From: Jidongwangia harbinensis
Lineage (GTDB): Bacteria > Actinomycetota > Actinomycetes > Mycobacteriales > Micromonosporaceae
DNA length: 64,000 bases
Reading direction: 5' to 3'
NCBI RefSeq assembly: GCF_020216025.1
Contig: NZ_JAIWNC010000002.1
Coordinates: 186,001 to 250,000, forward strand
Part shown: one piece after another, positions 19,189 to 27,623 of the stretch
Layout of the letters: each line of letters opens with the position of its first letter
Position numbering within the stretch: position 1 is the first letter of the stretch
Translations under genes and position numbers: made by a program
The notes under the pieces: model-generated
What the model was told of the DNA's origin: nothing
Database searches by the model: none
The model's input: the letters and a program-made list of their open reading frames with translations, nothing else

Positions 19189-20385
19189 CTAGGTGCGGAC
19201 CGGCATCCGGGTGAGCCCGCGGATGGTGAGGCTGTCGCGCCGTTCCGGTTCTCCGGCCGCCACCAGGTTCGGGAACCGGCGGAACAGCGCCGGGAAGGCG
19301 ATCTTCGCCTCCAGCCGGGCCAGCGGCGCACCCAGGCAGTAGTGGATGCCGCCGCCGAACGACAGCGGCGCGTTGTCGGCGCGGAACAGGTCCAGCCGGT
19401 GCGGGGCGATGAACCGCTCCGGATCCCGGTTGCCGGCCCCGAGGTACGCCACCAGCCGTTCGCCGGCCCCGATGGTGACCCCGGCGATCTGCACGTCCTC
19501 GTACGCCAGCCGGGAGATCAGCTGCACCGGCGTGTCGAAACGCAGCAGTTCCTCCACCGCGCCGGCCGGGTCGGCCTGCACCGCCGGCACCTGTTTCGGG
19601 TGCCCCAGCAGCGCCACCAGACCGTTGACCAGCAGGTTCGTGGTGGTCTCGAAACCGGCCGCGAAGAGTAGCCCGGCCATGGTGACCAGCTCGTCCTCGG
19701 TCAGCTGTTCGGTCCCACCGGCGACCAGCGAGCTGATCAGGTCGGTGCCGGGCCGGCGGCGCCGCTCGGCGATCAGGTCGGCGAGGTAGGCGCGTACCGT
19801 GCTCGCCGCCGGGTCGGCCCGGGCCAGCACCTCGGGGTCGATCACCTCGAGGACCTGGGTCCAGTCCCGGATCAAGGGCTGGAACTGGGCCCGGTCGGCG
19901 GCCGGCACGCCGAGCAGTTCGCCGATCACGTTGACCGGCAGCGGGAACGCGAACGCCGACACGAAATCGGTCTCGCCGTCCATCCGGTCCAGCAGGTCGG
20001 CGACCATCGCCTCGATCGCGGGCTCCAGCGCCTGCACCCGGCGCGCGGTGAACGCGGAGCTGACCAGGCGGCGCAGCCGGGTGTGCGCGGGCGGGTTGGC
20101 GGCCAGCATGCTGGTGAACAGCAGCCGCAGCGCCGGGTGTTCGGCCCAGTCCGGCAGGCCGACGAACGCCAGCATGTCCGGTGAGGTGTGCCCGAGCCGG
20201 CCGTCGCGGGCCACGGTGGCGCAGTCGGCGTACCGGGTGACGACGATGGCGCCGTCGTCCGCGCGCACCAGCGGCGAGATCTGCCGCAGCCGGTCGTACC
20301 GCGGGTACGGATCCTCCCGGCCCACCATGGTCGTCAATTCCGACAACAGCTCGGATGTCTCCGCGGTCTCCACAATGGTCGCCAT
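19189..20385 (-). CDS. Cytochrome P450
   Basis: A 398-residue soluble bacterial P450. The heme-ligand loop is FGGGIHYCLG with Cys350. The I-helix oxygen-activation motif is AGFETT and the ExxR is EELLRF. Its length and the PPAHTRLRRLVSSAFT segment fit CYP105/107-like actinobacterial P450s. No ferredoxin or reductase gene is adjacent. The ATG at 20385 has a TATGGT box ending 6 nt upstream, indicating a leaderless message. A CebR-like palindrome lies 43 bp upstream, so control by the cellulose repressor is possible. Substrate unknown. Confidence 0.9.
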   Translation of the reverse strand: MATIVETAETSELLSELTTMVGREDPYPRYDRLRQISPLVRADDGAIVVTRYADCATVARDGRLGHTSPDMLAFVGLPDWAEHPALRLLFTSMLAANPPAHTRLRRLVSSAFTARRVQALEPAIEAMVADLLDRMDGETDFVSAFAFPLPVNVIGELLGVPAADRAQFQPLIRDWTQVLEVIDPEVLARADPAASTVRAYLADLIAERRRRPGTDLISSLVAGGTEQLTEDELVTMAGLLFAAGFETTTNLLVNGLVALLGHPKQVPAVQADPAGAVEELLRFDTPVQLISRLAYEDVQIAGVTIGAGERLVAYLGAGNRDPERFIAPHRLDLFRADNAPLSFGGGIHYCLGAPLARLEAKIAFPALFRRFPNLVAAGEPERRDSLTIRGLTRMPVRT

Positions 20386-20427
20386 TTCTGCACCATAGCG
20401 AATGCGTTCCTGCGCATTCCTGCGCGA

Positions 20428-20441
20428 TGGGAGCGCTCCCC
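20428..20441. promoter_or_regulatory. CebR-like operator (13 of 14 bases) between P450 and ppdK
   Basis: TGGGAGCGCTCCCC differs from the CelR/CebR consensus only at the last base. It lies 43 bp from the P450 start and 133 bp before ppdK. Binding by the cellulose repressor is inferred. Confidence 0.6.
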
Positions 20442-20573
20442 GAGCAGCACGGACCGGCCGGCTGTGGAGAATCCCACCGGCGAGTATCCATCGGCGAAAG
20501 TTTCGCCTAGCCTTCGGTTTCCGGGTGGGAAACGCGTCCGCGCCGGGTATTCGTAACCTGGGAGGCGATCGTC

Positions 20574-23261
20574 ATGGAGGGCACCGGCACTGACGCCAAG
20601 TTCGTCTACGACTTCACCGAAGGCCGCAAGGAACTGAAGGACCTGCTCGGCGGCAAGGGTGCCAACCTCGCGGAAATGACGAACCTCGGACTGCCCGTGC
20701 CGCCCGGATTCACCATCACCACCGACGCCTGCCGGCGCTACCTGGCGACCGGGTCCCGCCCCGCCGGCCTGGACCGGGAGATCGTCGCGCACCTGGGGAC
20801 GCTGGAGCGGGCCATCGGCCGCCGGCTCGGTGACCCGGCCGACCCGCTGCTGGTGTCGGTGCGTTCCGGGGCCCGGTTCTCCATGCCGGGCATGATGGAG
20901 ACGGTGCTCAACGTCGGGCTCAACGACGCGTCGGTGGCCGGGCTGAGCCGGCAGGCCGGCGGCAACGACCGGTTCGCCTGGGACTCGTACCGGCGGCTGA
21001 TCCAGATGTTCGGCAAGACCGTCTGCGACGTGCCGGGCGACGAATTCGAGGACGCGTTGCAGGACGCCAAGGTCGCCAAGGGCGTCACCGACGACGTCCA
21101 GCTCGACGCGGCCGACCTCCGTGCCCTGGTCGGGGTGTACAAGGAGGTGTTCGCCAAGCACACCGGCCAGGAGTTCCCGCAGGACCCGCGGGAGCAGCTG
21201 GACCGGGCGATCGAGGCGGTGTTCCGCTCCTGGAACGCCGACCGGGCGGTGCTCTACCGCCGCCAGGAGCGCATCCCGGCCGACCTCGGCACCGCGGTCA
21301 ACGTGGTGGCGATGGTCTTCGGCAACCTCGGCCCCGACTCGGGCACCGGCGTGGCGTTCACCCGCGACCCGGCGACCGGCGCCAGCGGGGTGTACGGCGA
21401 CTACCTCGCCGACGCCCAGGGCGAGGACGTGGTCGCCGGAATCCGCAACACGGTGCCGCTGCAGGAACTGGAACGCCTCGACAAGCACTCGTACGACGAA
21501 CTGCTCGGCATCATGGCCACCCTGGAGGGTCACTACCGGGACCTGTGCGACATCGAGTTCACCATCGAACGCGGCAAGCTGTGGATGCTGCAGACCCGGG
21601 TCGGCAAGCGCACCGCCGCGGCCGCGTTCACCATCGCCGCCCATCTCGTCGACGAGGGCGTGATCGACCTCGACGAGGCGCTGCACCGGGTCACCGGCAG
21701 CCAGCTGGCGCAGCTGATGTTCCCGCGCTTCGACCTGGCCGGCCGGCCGGAGGTGCTGACCCGCGGCGTCGGCGCCGCACCCGGCGCGGCCGTCGGCGAG
21801 GTGGTGTTCACCGCGGCCCGGGCGGTCGCGCTCGCCGCCGAGGGCCGCGCGGTCATCCTGGTCCGCCGGGAGACCAACCCCGACGACCTGCCCGGCATGA
21901 TCGCCGCCCAGGGCATCCTCACCTCCCGCGGCGGCAAGACCAGTCACGCCGCCGTGGTGGCCCGCGGCATGGGCAAGACGTGCGTCTGCGGCGCCGACGC
22001 GCTCGAGGTCGGCGGGACCTCGTTCACCGTCGGCGGGCGGGTGGTCCGGGAGGGCGACGTGGTGTCCGTCGACGGCACCACCGGCCGGGTGTACCTCGGT
22101 GAGGTGCCGGTCCGGCCGTCCGAGGTGGTGCAGTACTTCGAGGGCGACCTCGACCCGGCCCTGGCGAACGAGCCCCTGGTGTCCGCGGTGCACCGGATCG
22201 TCACGCACGCCGACGAACGGCGCCGGCTGCGGGTCCGTACCAATGCCGACACCGGCACCGACGCGGCCCGGGCCCGCCGCTTCGGCGCCGAGGGCGTCGG
22301 CCTGTGCCGCACCGAGCACATGTTCCTCGGCGACCGGCGGGAACTGGTCGAGCGGCTCATCCTGGCCCGCACCGCCGCCGACCGGGACGCGGCGCTGGCC
22401 GCGCTGCAGCCGTTGCAGCGCGCCGACTTCCTGTCGCTGTTCCGGGAGATGAACGGCCTGCCGGTCACCATCCGGCTGATCGACCCGCCGCTGCACGAGT
22501 TCCTGCCGTCGCTGGAGGACCTGGCGGTGCACGTCGCGGTGGCCCGGGAACGCGGCGAGGACCCGGGGCGGGACGCCGAGATGCTCACCGCGGTACGCCG
22601 GATGCACGAGCAGAACCCCATGCTGGGGCTGCGCGGGGTACGCCTCGGCCTGGTCGTGCCCGGCCTGTTCGCGATGCAGGTACGCGCCATCGCCGAGGCC
22701 GCGGTCGCGCTGGCCCGGGAGGGTGGCAACCCGAAGCCGGAGATCATGGTCCCGCTCGTCGGCGCCGTGCAGGAGCTGGAGACGGTCCGCGCCGAGGCCG
22801 AGAAGATTCTCGCCGAGGTGGTCGGCGACTCCGGCGTCCGGGTCCTGATCGGCACGATGATCGAGGTGCCGCGGGCCGCGCTGACCGCCGGCCAGATCGC
22901 CGAGGCCGCCGACTTCTTCTCCTTCGGCACCAACGACCTCACCCAGATGGGCTGGGGTTTCTCCCGCGACGACGTGGAGGGCGCGTTCTTCTGGCGCTAC
23001 CTCGAACTCGGCATCTTCGGCATCTCCCCGTTCGAGTCGCTGGACCGCGACGGCGTCGGCCGGCTGGTCCGCATCGCCACCGACGAGGGCCGGGCCGCCC
23101 GCCCGGGTCTCAAGCTCGGCGTGTGCGGCGAGCACGGCGGCGATCCGGAGTCGGTGCACTTCTTCCACTACGTCGGCCTGGACTACGTGTCCTGCTCGCC
23201 GTTCCGGGTGCCGGTCGCCCGGCTGGAGGCCGGCCGGGCCGCGATCGAGGCGGCCGGGTAG
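20574..23261 (+). CDS. ppdK: Pyruvate, phosphate dikinase
   Basis: An 895-residue enzyme interconverting pyruvate and phosphoenolpyruvate with ATP and phosphate. The N-terminal ATP-grasp part begins GGKGANLAEM. The phosphohistidine is His458 in GGKTSHAAVVARGMGK. The C-terminal PEP/pyruvate TIM barrel includes FSFGTNDLTQM and the catalytic Cys851 in VCGEHGGDP. Length is normal for bacterial PPDK. The ATG at 20574 follows GGGAGG. The preceding 187-bp gap with a CebR-like site may connect gluconeogenic or glycolytic flux to cellulose breakdown. Confidence 0.96.
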   Translation: MEGTGTDAKFVYDFTEGRKELKDLLGGKGANLAEMTNLGLPVPPGFTITTDACRRYLATGSRPAGLDREIVAHLGTLERAIGRRLGDPADPLLVSVRSGARFSMPGMMETVLNVGLNDASVAGLSRQAGGNDRFAWDSYRRLIQMFGKTVCDVPGDEFEDALQDAKVAKGVTDDVQLDAADLRALVGVYKEVFAKHTGQEFPQDPREQLDRAIEAVFRSWNADRAVLYRRQERIPADLGTAVNVVAMVFGNLGPDSGTGVAFTRDPATGASGVYGDYLADAQGEDVVAGIRNTVPLQELERLDKHSYDELLGIMATLEGHYRDLCDIEFTIERGKLWMLQTRVGKRTAAAAFTIAAHLVDEGVIDLDEALHRVTGSQLAQLMFPRFDLAGRPEVLTRGVGAAPGAAVGEVVFTAARAVALAAEGRAVILVRRETNPDDLPGMIAAQGILTSRGGKTSHAAVVARGMGKTCVCGADALEVGGTSFTVGGRVVREGDVVSVDGTTGRVYLGEVPVRPSEVVQYFEGDLDPALANEPLVSAVHRIVTHADERRRLRVRTNADTGTDAARARRFGAEGVGLCRTEHMFLGDRRELVERLILARTAADRDAALAALQPLQRADFLSLFREMNGLPVTIRLIDPPLHEFLPSLEDLAVHVAVARERGEDPGRDAEMLTAVRRMHEQNPMLGLRGVRLGLVVPGLFAMQVRAIAEAAVALAREGGNPKPEIMVPLVGAVQELETVRAEAEKILAEVVGDSGVRVLIGTMIEVPRAALTAGQIAEAADFFSFGTNDLTQMGWGFSRDDVEGAFFWRYLELGIFGISPFESLDRDGVGRLVRIATDEGRAARPGLKLGVCGEHGGDPESVHFFHYVGLDYVSCSPFRVPVARLEAGRAAIEAAG

Positions 23262-23271
23262 CCGCGCCGGG

Positions 23272-23514
23272 TCATCCGCGGGTGATGTGGCCGGCCCGCT
23301 CGATGAGAAGCTCGGCCACCCCCGGGGTGTAGGCGGCCCGGAACTGTTCCTGGAACGAGCGGTGCTCGGTCGCTGCGCTGGGACGCACCGTGTCGGCGGC
23401 GGCCCACACCACCGCGGCGAGCAGTCTGCGCTGCGCGGCGGTGAGCTGCTCCAGGCCGTCCAGCGCGCCGGCCAGGTCGTCGAGGTCTTCGTCGGAGATC
23501 GGATCCTGCGCCAC
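23272..23514 (-). CDS. Hypothetical acidic protein, 80 residues
   Basis: The protein starts VAQDPISDEDLDDLAGALDGL and continues as predicted helices (LTAAQRRLLAAVVWAAADT). GTG at 23514 is chosen because GGAGG lies 5 nt upstream. It lies 54 bp downstream of the SARP regulator on the same strand and may be co-transcribed. The N-terminus faintly resembles short peptide leaders ending in a D-L-x-x-L-A-G pattern, but no core peptide follows, so a RiPP precursor is doubtful. No family was recognised. Confidence 0.6.
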   Translation of the reverse strand: MAQDPISDEDLDDLAGALDGLEQLTAAQRRLLAAVVWAAADTVRPSAATEHRSFQEQFRAAYTPGVAELLIERAGHITRG

Positions 23515-23568
23515 GGCATCCTCCAATGTGGGGGTTTCTCTGTACGGTGCCCGGCCCGGCAAGCCGGG

Positions 23569-26397
23569 TCAAGCGCGCACCTCCGCCGACGCCAGCCGGG
23601 CCAGCTTCTCGCGTACCTCCTCGGCGTCGGCGCGCCTGAGGCCGGAGAACAGGTGGTAGGCGGCCCGCCAGGCGTCGGCGGCGGACGGTGCGTCCCCGGC
23701 CGCGAGGCAGGCGTCACCGAGCGAGTTCAGCACCTGTGCCTCGTGATAGCGGTGCTGCAGGGACCGGTAGAGCGTGACGGCGGCGCGGTAGTGGGCGAAC
23801 GCCTGTGCGTGCCGGCCCAGGCGGTGATGGGCGTGTCCGAGGCTGTCCAGCGTGCCGGCCAGGTTGAACTGGTCGCCGAGTTCCTCCTGCAGGCTGAGCG
23901 CCAGCTCGCAGTACTCGATCGCGGCCCGGTGGTCGCCGAGGCGGCTGTGGAACCAGCCGACGGCGTTGAGGGCGCGGGCCTGGCCGACCAGGTGCCCGGC
24001 GGCGCGGTACAGGGCCAGTTCCGCCTCGGCATGGGTGAGCGCCTCCCGGGCCCGTCCCCGCTGCTCCAGCATCCAGGCGAACAGGTGGTGCGCGTGTGCC
24101 TGACCGAGCGGATCGCCGGCCGCACGGTACCGGTCGAGCGCGGACCGCAGGTGCGCACCGGCCCTCCGGTAGTCGGCGAAGTGGACATGGGTGGCGCCCA
24201 GATACAGGTGGGCGAAGCCCTCCCGGCCGGGGTCGCCGGTGCGCCGGGCCGCGGCCAGGGCCACGGTGAGCGCGTCCACCTCGTCCTGCCAGTGGCACTG
24301 GTACGCGAGGAAGCGCCGCAGCGCCCAGGCCAGGTGCCAGGTCTCGGAATCCGAACCGGCGCCCTGGTGCAGCAGGGCGAGCAGAACCGCCCGCTCCGCG
24401 GTGAGCCAGGTGAGGCTGTGCTCGCGGCTCACCGGCCGCTCCACGACCACACCCGCCGGCACCGGCGGCGGTTCGGGAGGAGCGTCCCGGTGCGGGTCGA
24501 TCAGCGCGTCGGCGGCGTCCGCGCTGTGCACGTAGTGCGCCAGCATGCGCCGGGTGGCGGCGTGTCGCTCCGCCCGGCCGTCCCGCTCACCGGCGAGTTC
24601 GGCGGCGTACGCGCGGAGCAGATCGTGGAAACCGTACCGGCCCGGGACGCGCTCGTCGACCAGATGGGCCCGCGCGAGTTCGGCCAGCCACGGTCGTACC
24701 TCGGCCACCGGCCGGCCGGTCAGGCTGGCCGTCGCGGACACCGTCACGTCCGGTCCCGGGTGCAGGCCGAGCAGCCGGAACAGGGCCGCCGCCGGCGGGG
24801 TGAGCTGGCGGTACGACCAGGAGAACGCGGCTCGCGGGTCGGCCGCCGGGCCGGCGCCCACGAACGACGTCAACATCGGCCGGGCCGGGCCCCGGCCGGA
24901 GCCGGCCACCGGCCCGGTGCCCGCGAGTTCCCCGGCGAGGGCGGCCAACGGGAAGTCGGGGTGCAGGGCGGCGCGGGCGGCGACCACGCTGAGGGCGAGC
25001 GGCAACCGGGCACACCACACGACGATCTCCGCGACGGCGGCGGGCGCGGCGGCCACCCGCTCCGCGCCGATCCGGCGGGCCAGCAGTTCGGTCGACTCGG
25101 CCGGGCCGAGCAGGTCGAGCGGGACCGGCTGGGCACCCTCGGCGACGAGCGCGGTCAACTGGTCCCGGCTGGTCACCACGACGGCGCAGCCGGGCGCGCC
25201 GGGAAGCAGTGGCCGGACCTGCTCGGCGTCGCGCCCGTTGTCCAACAGCACCAGGACGCGCCGCGGCGCGAGCAGGCTCCGGTACCGACCGACCTGTGCC
25301 TCGAAGCTGGCCGGGAGCCGTTCCGGCGGCACGTCCAGGGCGTCCAGGAAACTCCGTACCGCTTCCGCGGGAGTCATCGGTGTGCCGGTCGGGTCGAACC
25401 CGCGCAGGTTCACGTACAGCTGGCCGTCGGGAAACCGGTGGCGTACCCGGTGCGCCCAGTGCACGGCGAGAGCGGTCTTGCCGACCCCCGCCGTGCCGGT
25501 GACCGTGACGGTCGCGGGTCCGGGACCACCGGCGCCGGCGAGCGCGTCGAGGCGGCGGAGTTCGCGGTCCCGGCCGGCGAAGACGGGTACGTCCGGGGGC
25601 AGCTGAGCGGGTACCGGGCCGTCCACCGGCACGGCCGGGGCCGCGGCCGGCAGCGTTCCCCGCAGCAGGGCCTGGTGCAGGGTGCGCACCTCGCTGCCGG
25701 GATCCACGCCGAGCTGATCGGCCAGGCGACGGCGGAGGGCGGCATAGCGCTCGACCGCCTCGGCGGTGCGCCCCGCGGCGTGCAGGGCCCGCATCAACGC
25801 CTCTTCCAGCGGTTCGGCCAGCGGATACTCGGCCACCAGATCGGACAGGTCGGCGATCACCGGTTCGGGACGGCCGAGTCGGGACTGGGCCAGGGCCCAC
25901 GCCACCACCACGGCCAGCCGCCGACGCTGCCAGCCGTTCCGGATCCGGTCCGCCCAGGCGCCCGGCACCCCGCCCAGCGGCGGGCCCCGCCACAGCTCCA
26001 GCGCCGAGCCCAGCAGGCGCACCCGGTCCGGGTCGGCGCACCGGGGGTCGAGGCCGCGGTCGGCCAGGCGCGCGAAGCGGTGGAGGTCCACCCGGTCGGG
26101 GTCGACGTCGAACAGGTAGCCGGCCGGCCGCCGGGTGATCCGTGGCGCCGCCCCGCCGGCGTCGCGGGCGCCCTGGCGCAGCATCCGGCGGATCCGGCTG
26201 ACGTGGGAGTAGACCACATTGCGCGCCTCGGCCGGCGGTTCGGTGTCCCAGACCCGGTCCACCAGCGCCTCGATGGTCACCGGCCGGGCCGCGTCCACCG
26301 CCAGAGCGGCCAGCACGGCCTGCTGCCGGGGGGTGCCGACGTCCAGGGCGCGGCCACCGGCCCATACCTGGACCTCCCCGAGCAGAAGGAACTCCAC
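23569..26397 (-). CDS. SARP-family regulator (BTAD, NB-ARC, TPR; AfsR-like)
   Basis: This 942-residue activator has an OmpR-like winged helix (1-95), a bacterial transcriptional activation domain (about 100-245), a STAND/NB-ARC ATPase and C-terminal TPRs. The P-loop is GTAGVGKTAL (301-310) and the Walker B-like segment is RRVLVLLDNGRD. TPR-type helices run from about 650 to the end. The layout is that of AfsR, which activates secondary-metabolism or developmental genes. GTG at 26397 has GGGAGGGGG upstream; the frame stays open much further but without homology. The divergent secreted pair at 26530-27603 and the downstream 80-residue gene are the nearest candidate targets. Confidence 0.9.
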   Translation of the reverse strand: MEFLLLGEVQVWAGGRALDVGTPRQQAVLAALAVDAARPVTIEALVDRVWDTEPPAEARNVVYSHVSRIRRMLRQGARDAGGAAPRITRRPAGYLFDVDPDRVDLHRFARLADRGLDPRCADPDRVRLLGSALELWRGPPLGGVPGAWADRIRNGWQRRRLAVVVAWALAQSRLGRPEPVIADLSDLVAEYPLAEPLEEALMRALHAAGRTAEAVERYAALRRRLADQLGVDPGSEVRTLHQALLRGTLPAAAPAVPVDGPVPAQLPPDVPVFAGRDRELRRLDALAGAGGPGPATVTVTGTAGVGKTALAVHWAHRVRHRFPDGQLYVNLRGFDPTGTPMTPAEAVRSFLDALDVPPERLPASFEAQVGRYRSLLAPRRVLVLLDNGRDAEQVRPLLPGAPGCAVVVTSRDQLTALVAEGAQPVPLDLLGPAESTELLARRIGAERVAAAPAAVAEIVVWCARLPLALSVVAARAALHPDFPLAALAGELAGTGPVAGSGRGPARPMLTSFVGAGPAADPRAAFSWSYRQLTPPAAALFRLLGLHPGPDVTVSATASLTGRPVAEVRPWLAELARAHLVDERVPGRYGFHDLLRAYAAELAGERDGRAERHAATRRMLAHYVHSADAADALIDPHRDAPPEPPPVPAGVVVERPVSREHSLTWLTAERAVLLALLHQGAGSDSETWHLAWALRRFLAYQCHWQDEVDALTVALAAARRTGDPGREGFAHLYLGATHVHFADYRRAGAHLRSALDRYRAAGDPLGQAHAHHLFAWMLEQRGRAREALTHAEAELALYRAAGHLVGQARALNAVGWFHSRLGDHRAAIEYCELALSLQEELGDQFNLAGTLDSLGHAHHRLGRHAQAFAHYRAAVTLYRSLQHRYHEAQVLNSLGDACLAAGDAPSAADAWRAAYHLFSGLRRADAEEVREKLARLASAEVRA

Positions 26398-26486
26398 GTC
26401 CCCCTCCCATCGCCCATCGTCGATCCTGTCCGGTCCGCAAGGTGGCCGCAAGGTCGCCGACCAGATCGGCGCGCGACGGTGCAGGG

Positions 26487-26506
26487 GCCGGGTCGCCCGA
26501 CCCGGC
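26487..26506. promoter_or_regulatory. 9-bp-arm palindrome before secreted gene pair
   Basis: GCCGGGTCG-CC-CGACCCGGC is a perfect inverted repeat ending 23 bp before the ATG at 26530. It lies between the SARP gene and the secreted proteins and could be an operator or a 5'-UTR hairpin. Confidence 0.4.
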
Positions 26507-26529
26507 GTCAGCAGAACCGAGGAGGACCC

Positions 26530-27129
26530 ATGAGGATCCGAACGCTCATGCTCACGTCGGCCACCGCGCTGGGACTGGCGCTGGCGCCCGCCGTCGCGCC
26601 GGCCCAGGCGGCCGCCGCACCGGTGCCGGGGGCCGGGACGTCCGGCCACTGCGTGCTGGACGTGTCGGCCGAGCGGCCCGCGCCGGTGTGCTTCGGCAGC
26701 TTCACCGAGGCCATCGCCCGCGCGACCGGCGGCCGGATCGCCGACGCGCCTGCGGACGCCGGTACGGCGCTCAAGGACGCCCGCTTCCGCGCCCGGGTGG
26801 AGGACAGCAACGCGCGCGGCGCGGGCCGGAGCAACTCGCTGGCGGACGTGCTGATCGGCATCGAGTTCGAGGACAGCGACTTCGACGACAACGAATGGGT
26901 GGTCACGGCGGCCTGGGGATGCACGTCCAGCCTGGCGGACGTCGACTGGCACGTGGCCGAGCTGGGCTCGTACTGGAACGACCAGGTCGGGTCCTACCAG
27001 ACCTTCTCCGGCTGCCGGGCCCAGCATTTCGAGCACAGCCACTTCACCGGCATCTCGATGGCGTACGACACCGGACGCGCCGACATGGGCTGGATGGACG
27101 ACGAGGCCAGCTCGATCCGCTGGTCCTGA
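26530..27129 (+). CDS. Small secreted Cys-containing protein A, 199 residues
   Basis: The signal peptide covers about 1-30 (APAQAAAAP). The mature protein has four Cys in HCVLD, VCFGS, WGCTS and SGCRA, likely two disulfides, and an acidic loop DSDFDDNEW. The end, YQTFSGCRAQHFE followed by SIRW, is shared with the next gene, so the two are paralogous in their C-terminal halves. The style is reminiscent of small actinobacterial secreted proteins with beta/gamma-crystallin-like or I36 inhibitor-like folds, but the assignment is uncertain. The ATG follows GAGGAGG. Confidence 0.8.
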   Translation: MRIRTLMLTSATALGLALAPAVAPAQAAAAPVPGAGTSGHCVLDVSAERPAPVCFGSFTEAIARATGGRIADAPADAGTALKDARFRARVEDSNARGAGRSNSLADVLIGIEFEDSDFDDNEWVVTAAWGCTSSLADVDWHVAELGSYWNDQVGSYQTFSGCRAQHFEHSHFTGISMAYDTGRADMGWMDDEASSIRWS

Positions 27130-27186
27130 CCGCTCGGGTGGCGGCGCACACCGCGCCGCCACCCCGCCGATCGGAAAGGAACGACC

Positions 27187-27603
27187 GTGCAGACGTACAC
27201 CCGGGCTCTGGCCCTGATCACCGCCGCCGCGGTGGGCGCACTGACCGTTCCGCCGCCCGCCCGGGCGGCGGAACCGCACCGCTGCATGATCGGCCTCTCG
27301 CGTGCCGGTGGCCCGGCGGCGTGTGCGCCGGTGACCGCCGCGGCCGACGCGACCATCGAGGTGATGTACCTGGCCGGGGACGGCAGATACCTGGTGTCGG
27401 CCCCGGCGCCGTGCACCGCCGACGCGGGCGACGTCGACTACGAGTGGGCCGTACCCGCGTGGGGGCCGCTCCTGCTCGACTGGTACCAGACCTTCGCAGG
27501 TTGCCGTGCCACCCACTACGAGTTGCCGGACTTCGCCGGCCGGACCTTCGAGGGTACGACGGAACCGAGGCCGTTCCCGGTCCGGTCGATCCGCTGGACC
27601 TGA
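27187..27603 (+). CDS. Small secreted Cys-containing protein B, 138 residues
   Basis: GTG start at 27187 follows AAGGAACG. A signal peptide (about 1-27, ARAAEP) precedes a small mature domain with four Cys. YQTFAGCRATHYE and the terminal SIRWT match the neighbouring protein A, indicating tandem duplication with divergence of the N-terminal part. The gene follows A by 57 bp, probably in one operon. Function is unknown; a wall-associated or inhibitor role is a guess. Confidence 0.78.
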   Translation: MQTYTRALALITAAAVGALTVPPPARAAEPHRCMIGLSRAGGPAACAPVTAAADATIEVMYLAGDGRYLVSAPAPCTADAGDVDYEWAVPAWGPLLLDWYQTFAGCRATHYELPDFAGRTFEGTTEPRPFPVRSIRWT

Positions 27604-27623
27604 GCCGGCGGACGTCGCCCCGG

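Noticed and set aside
20334..23717. 1127-codon frame antisense to ppdK
   Set aside because: Same artefact; the sense-strand gene is a full-length PPDK.
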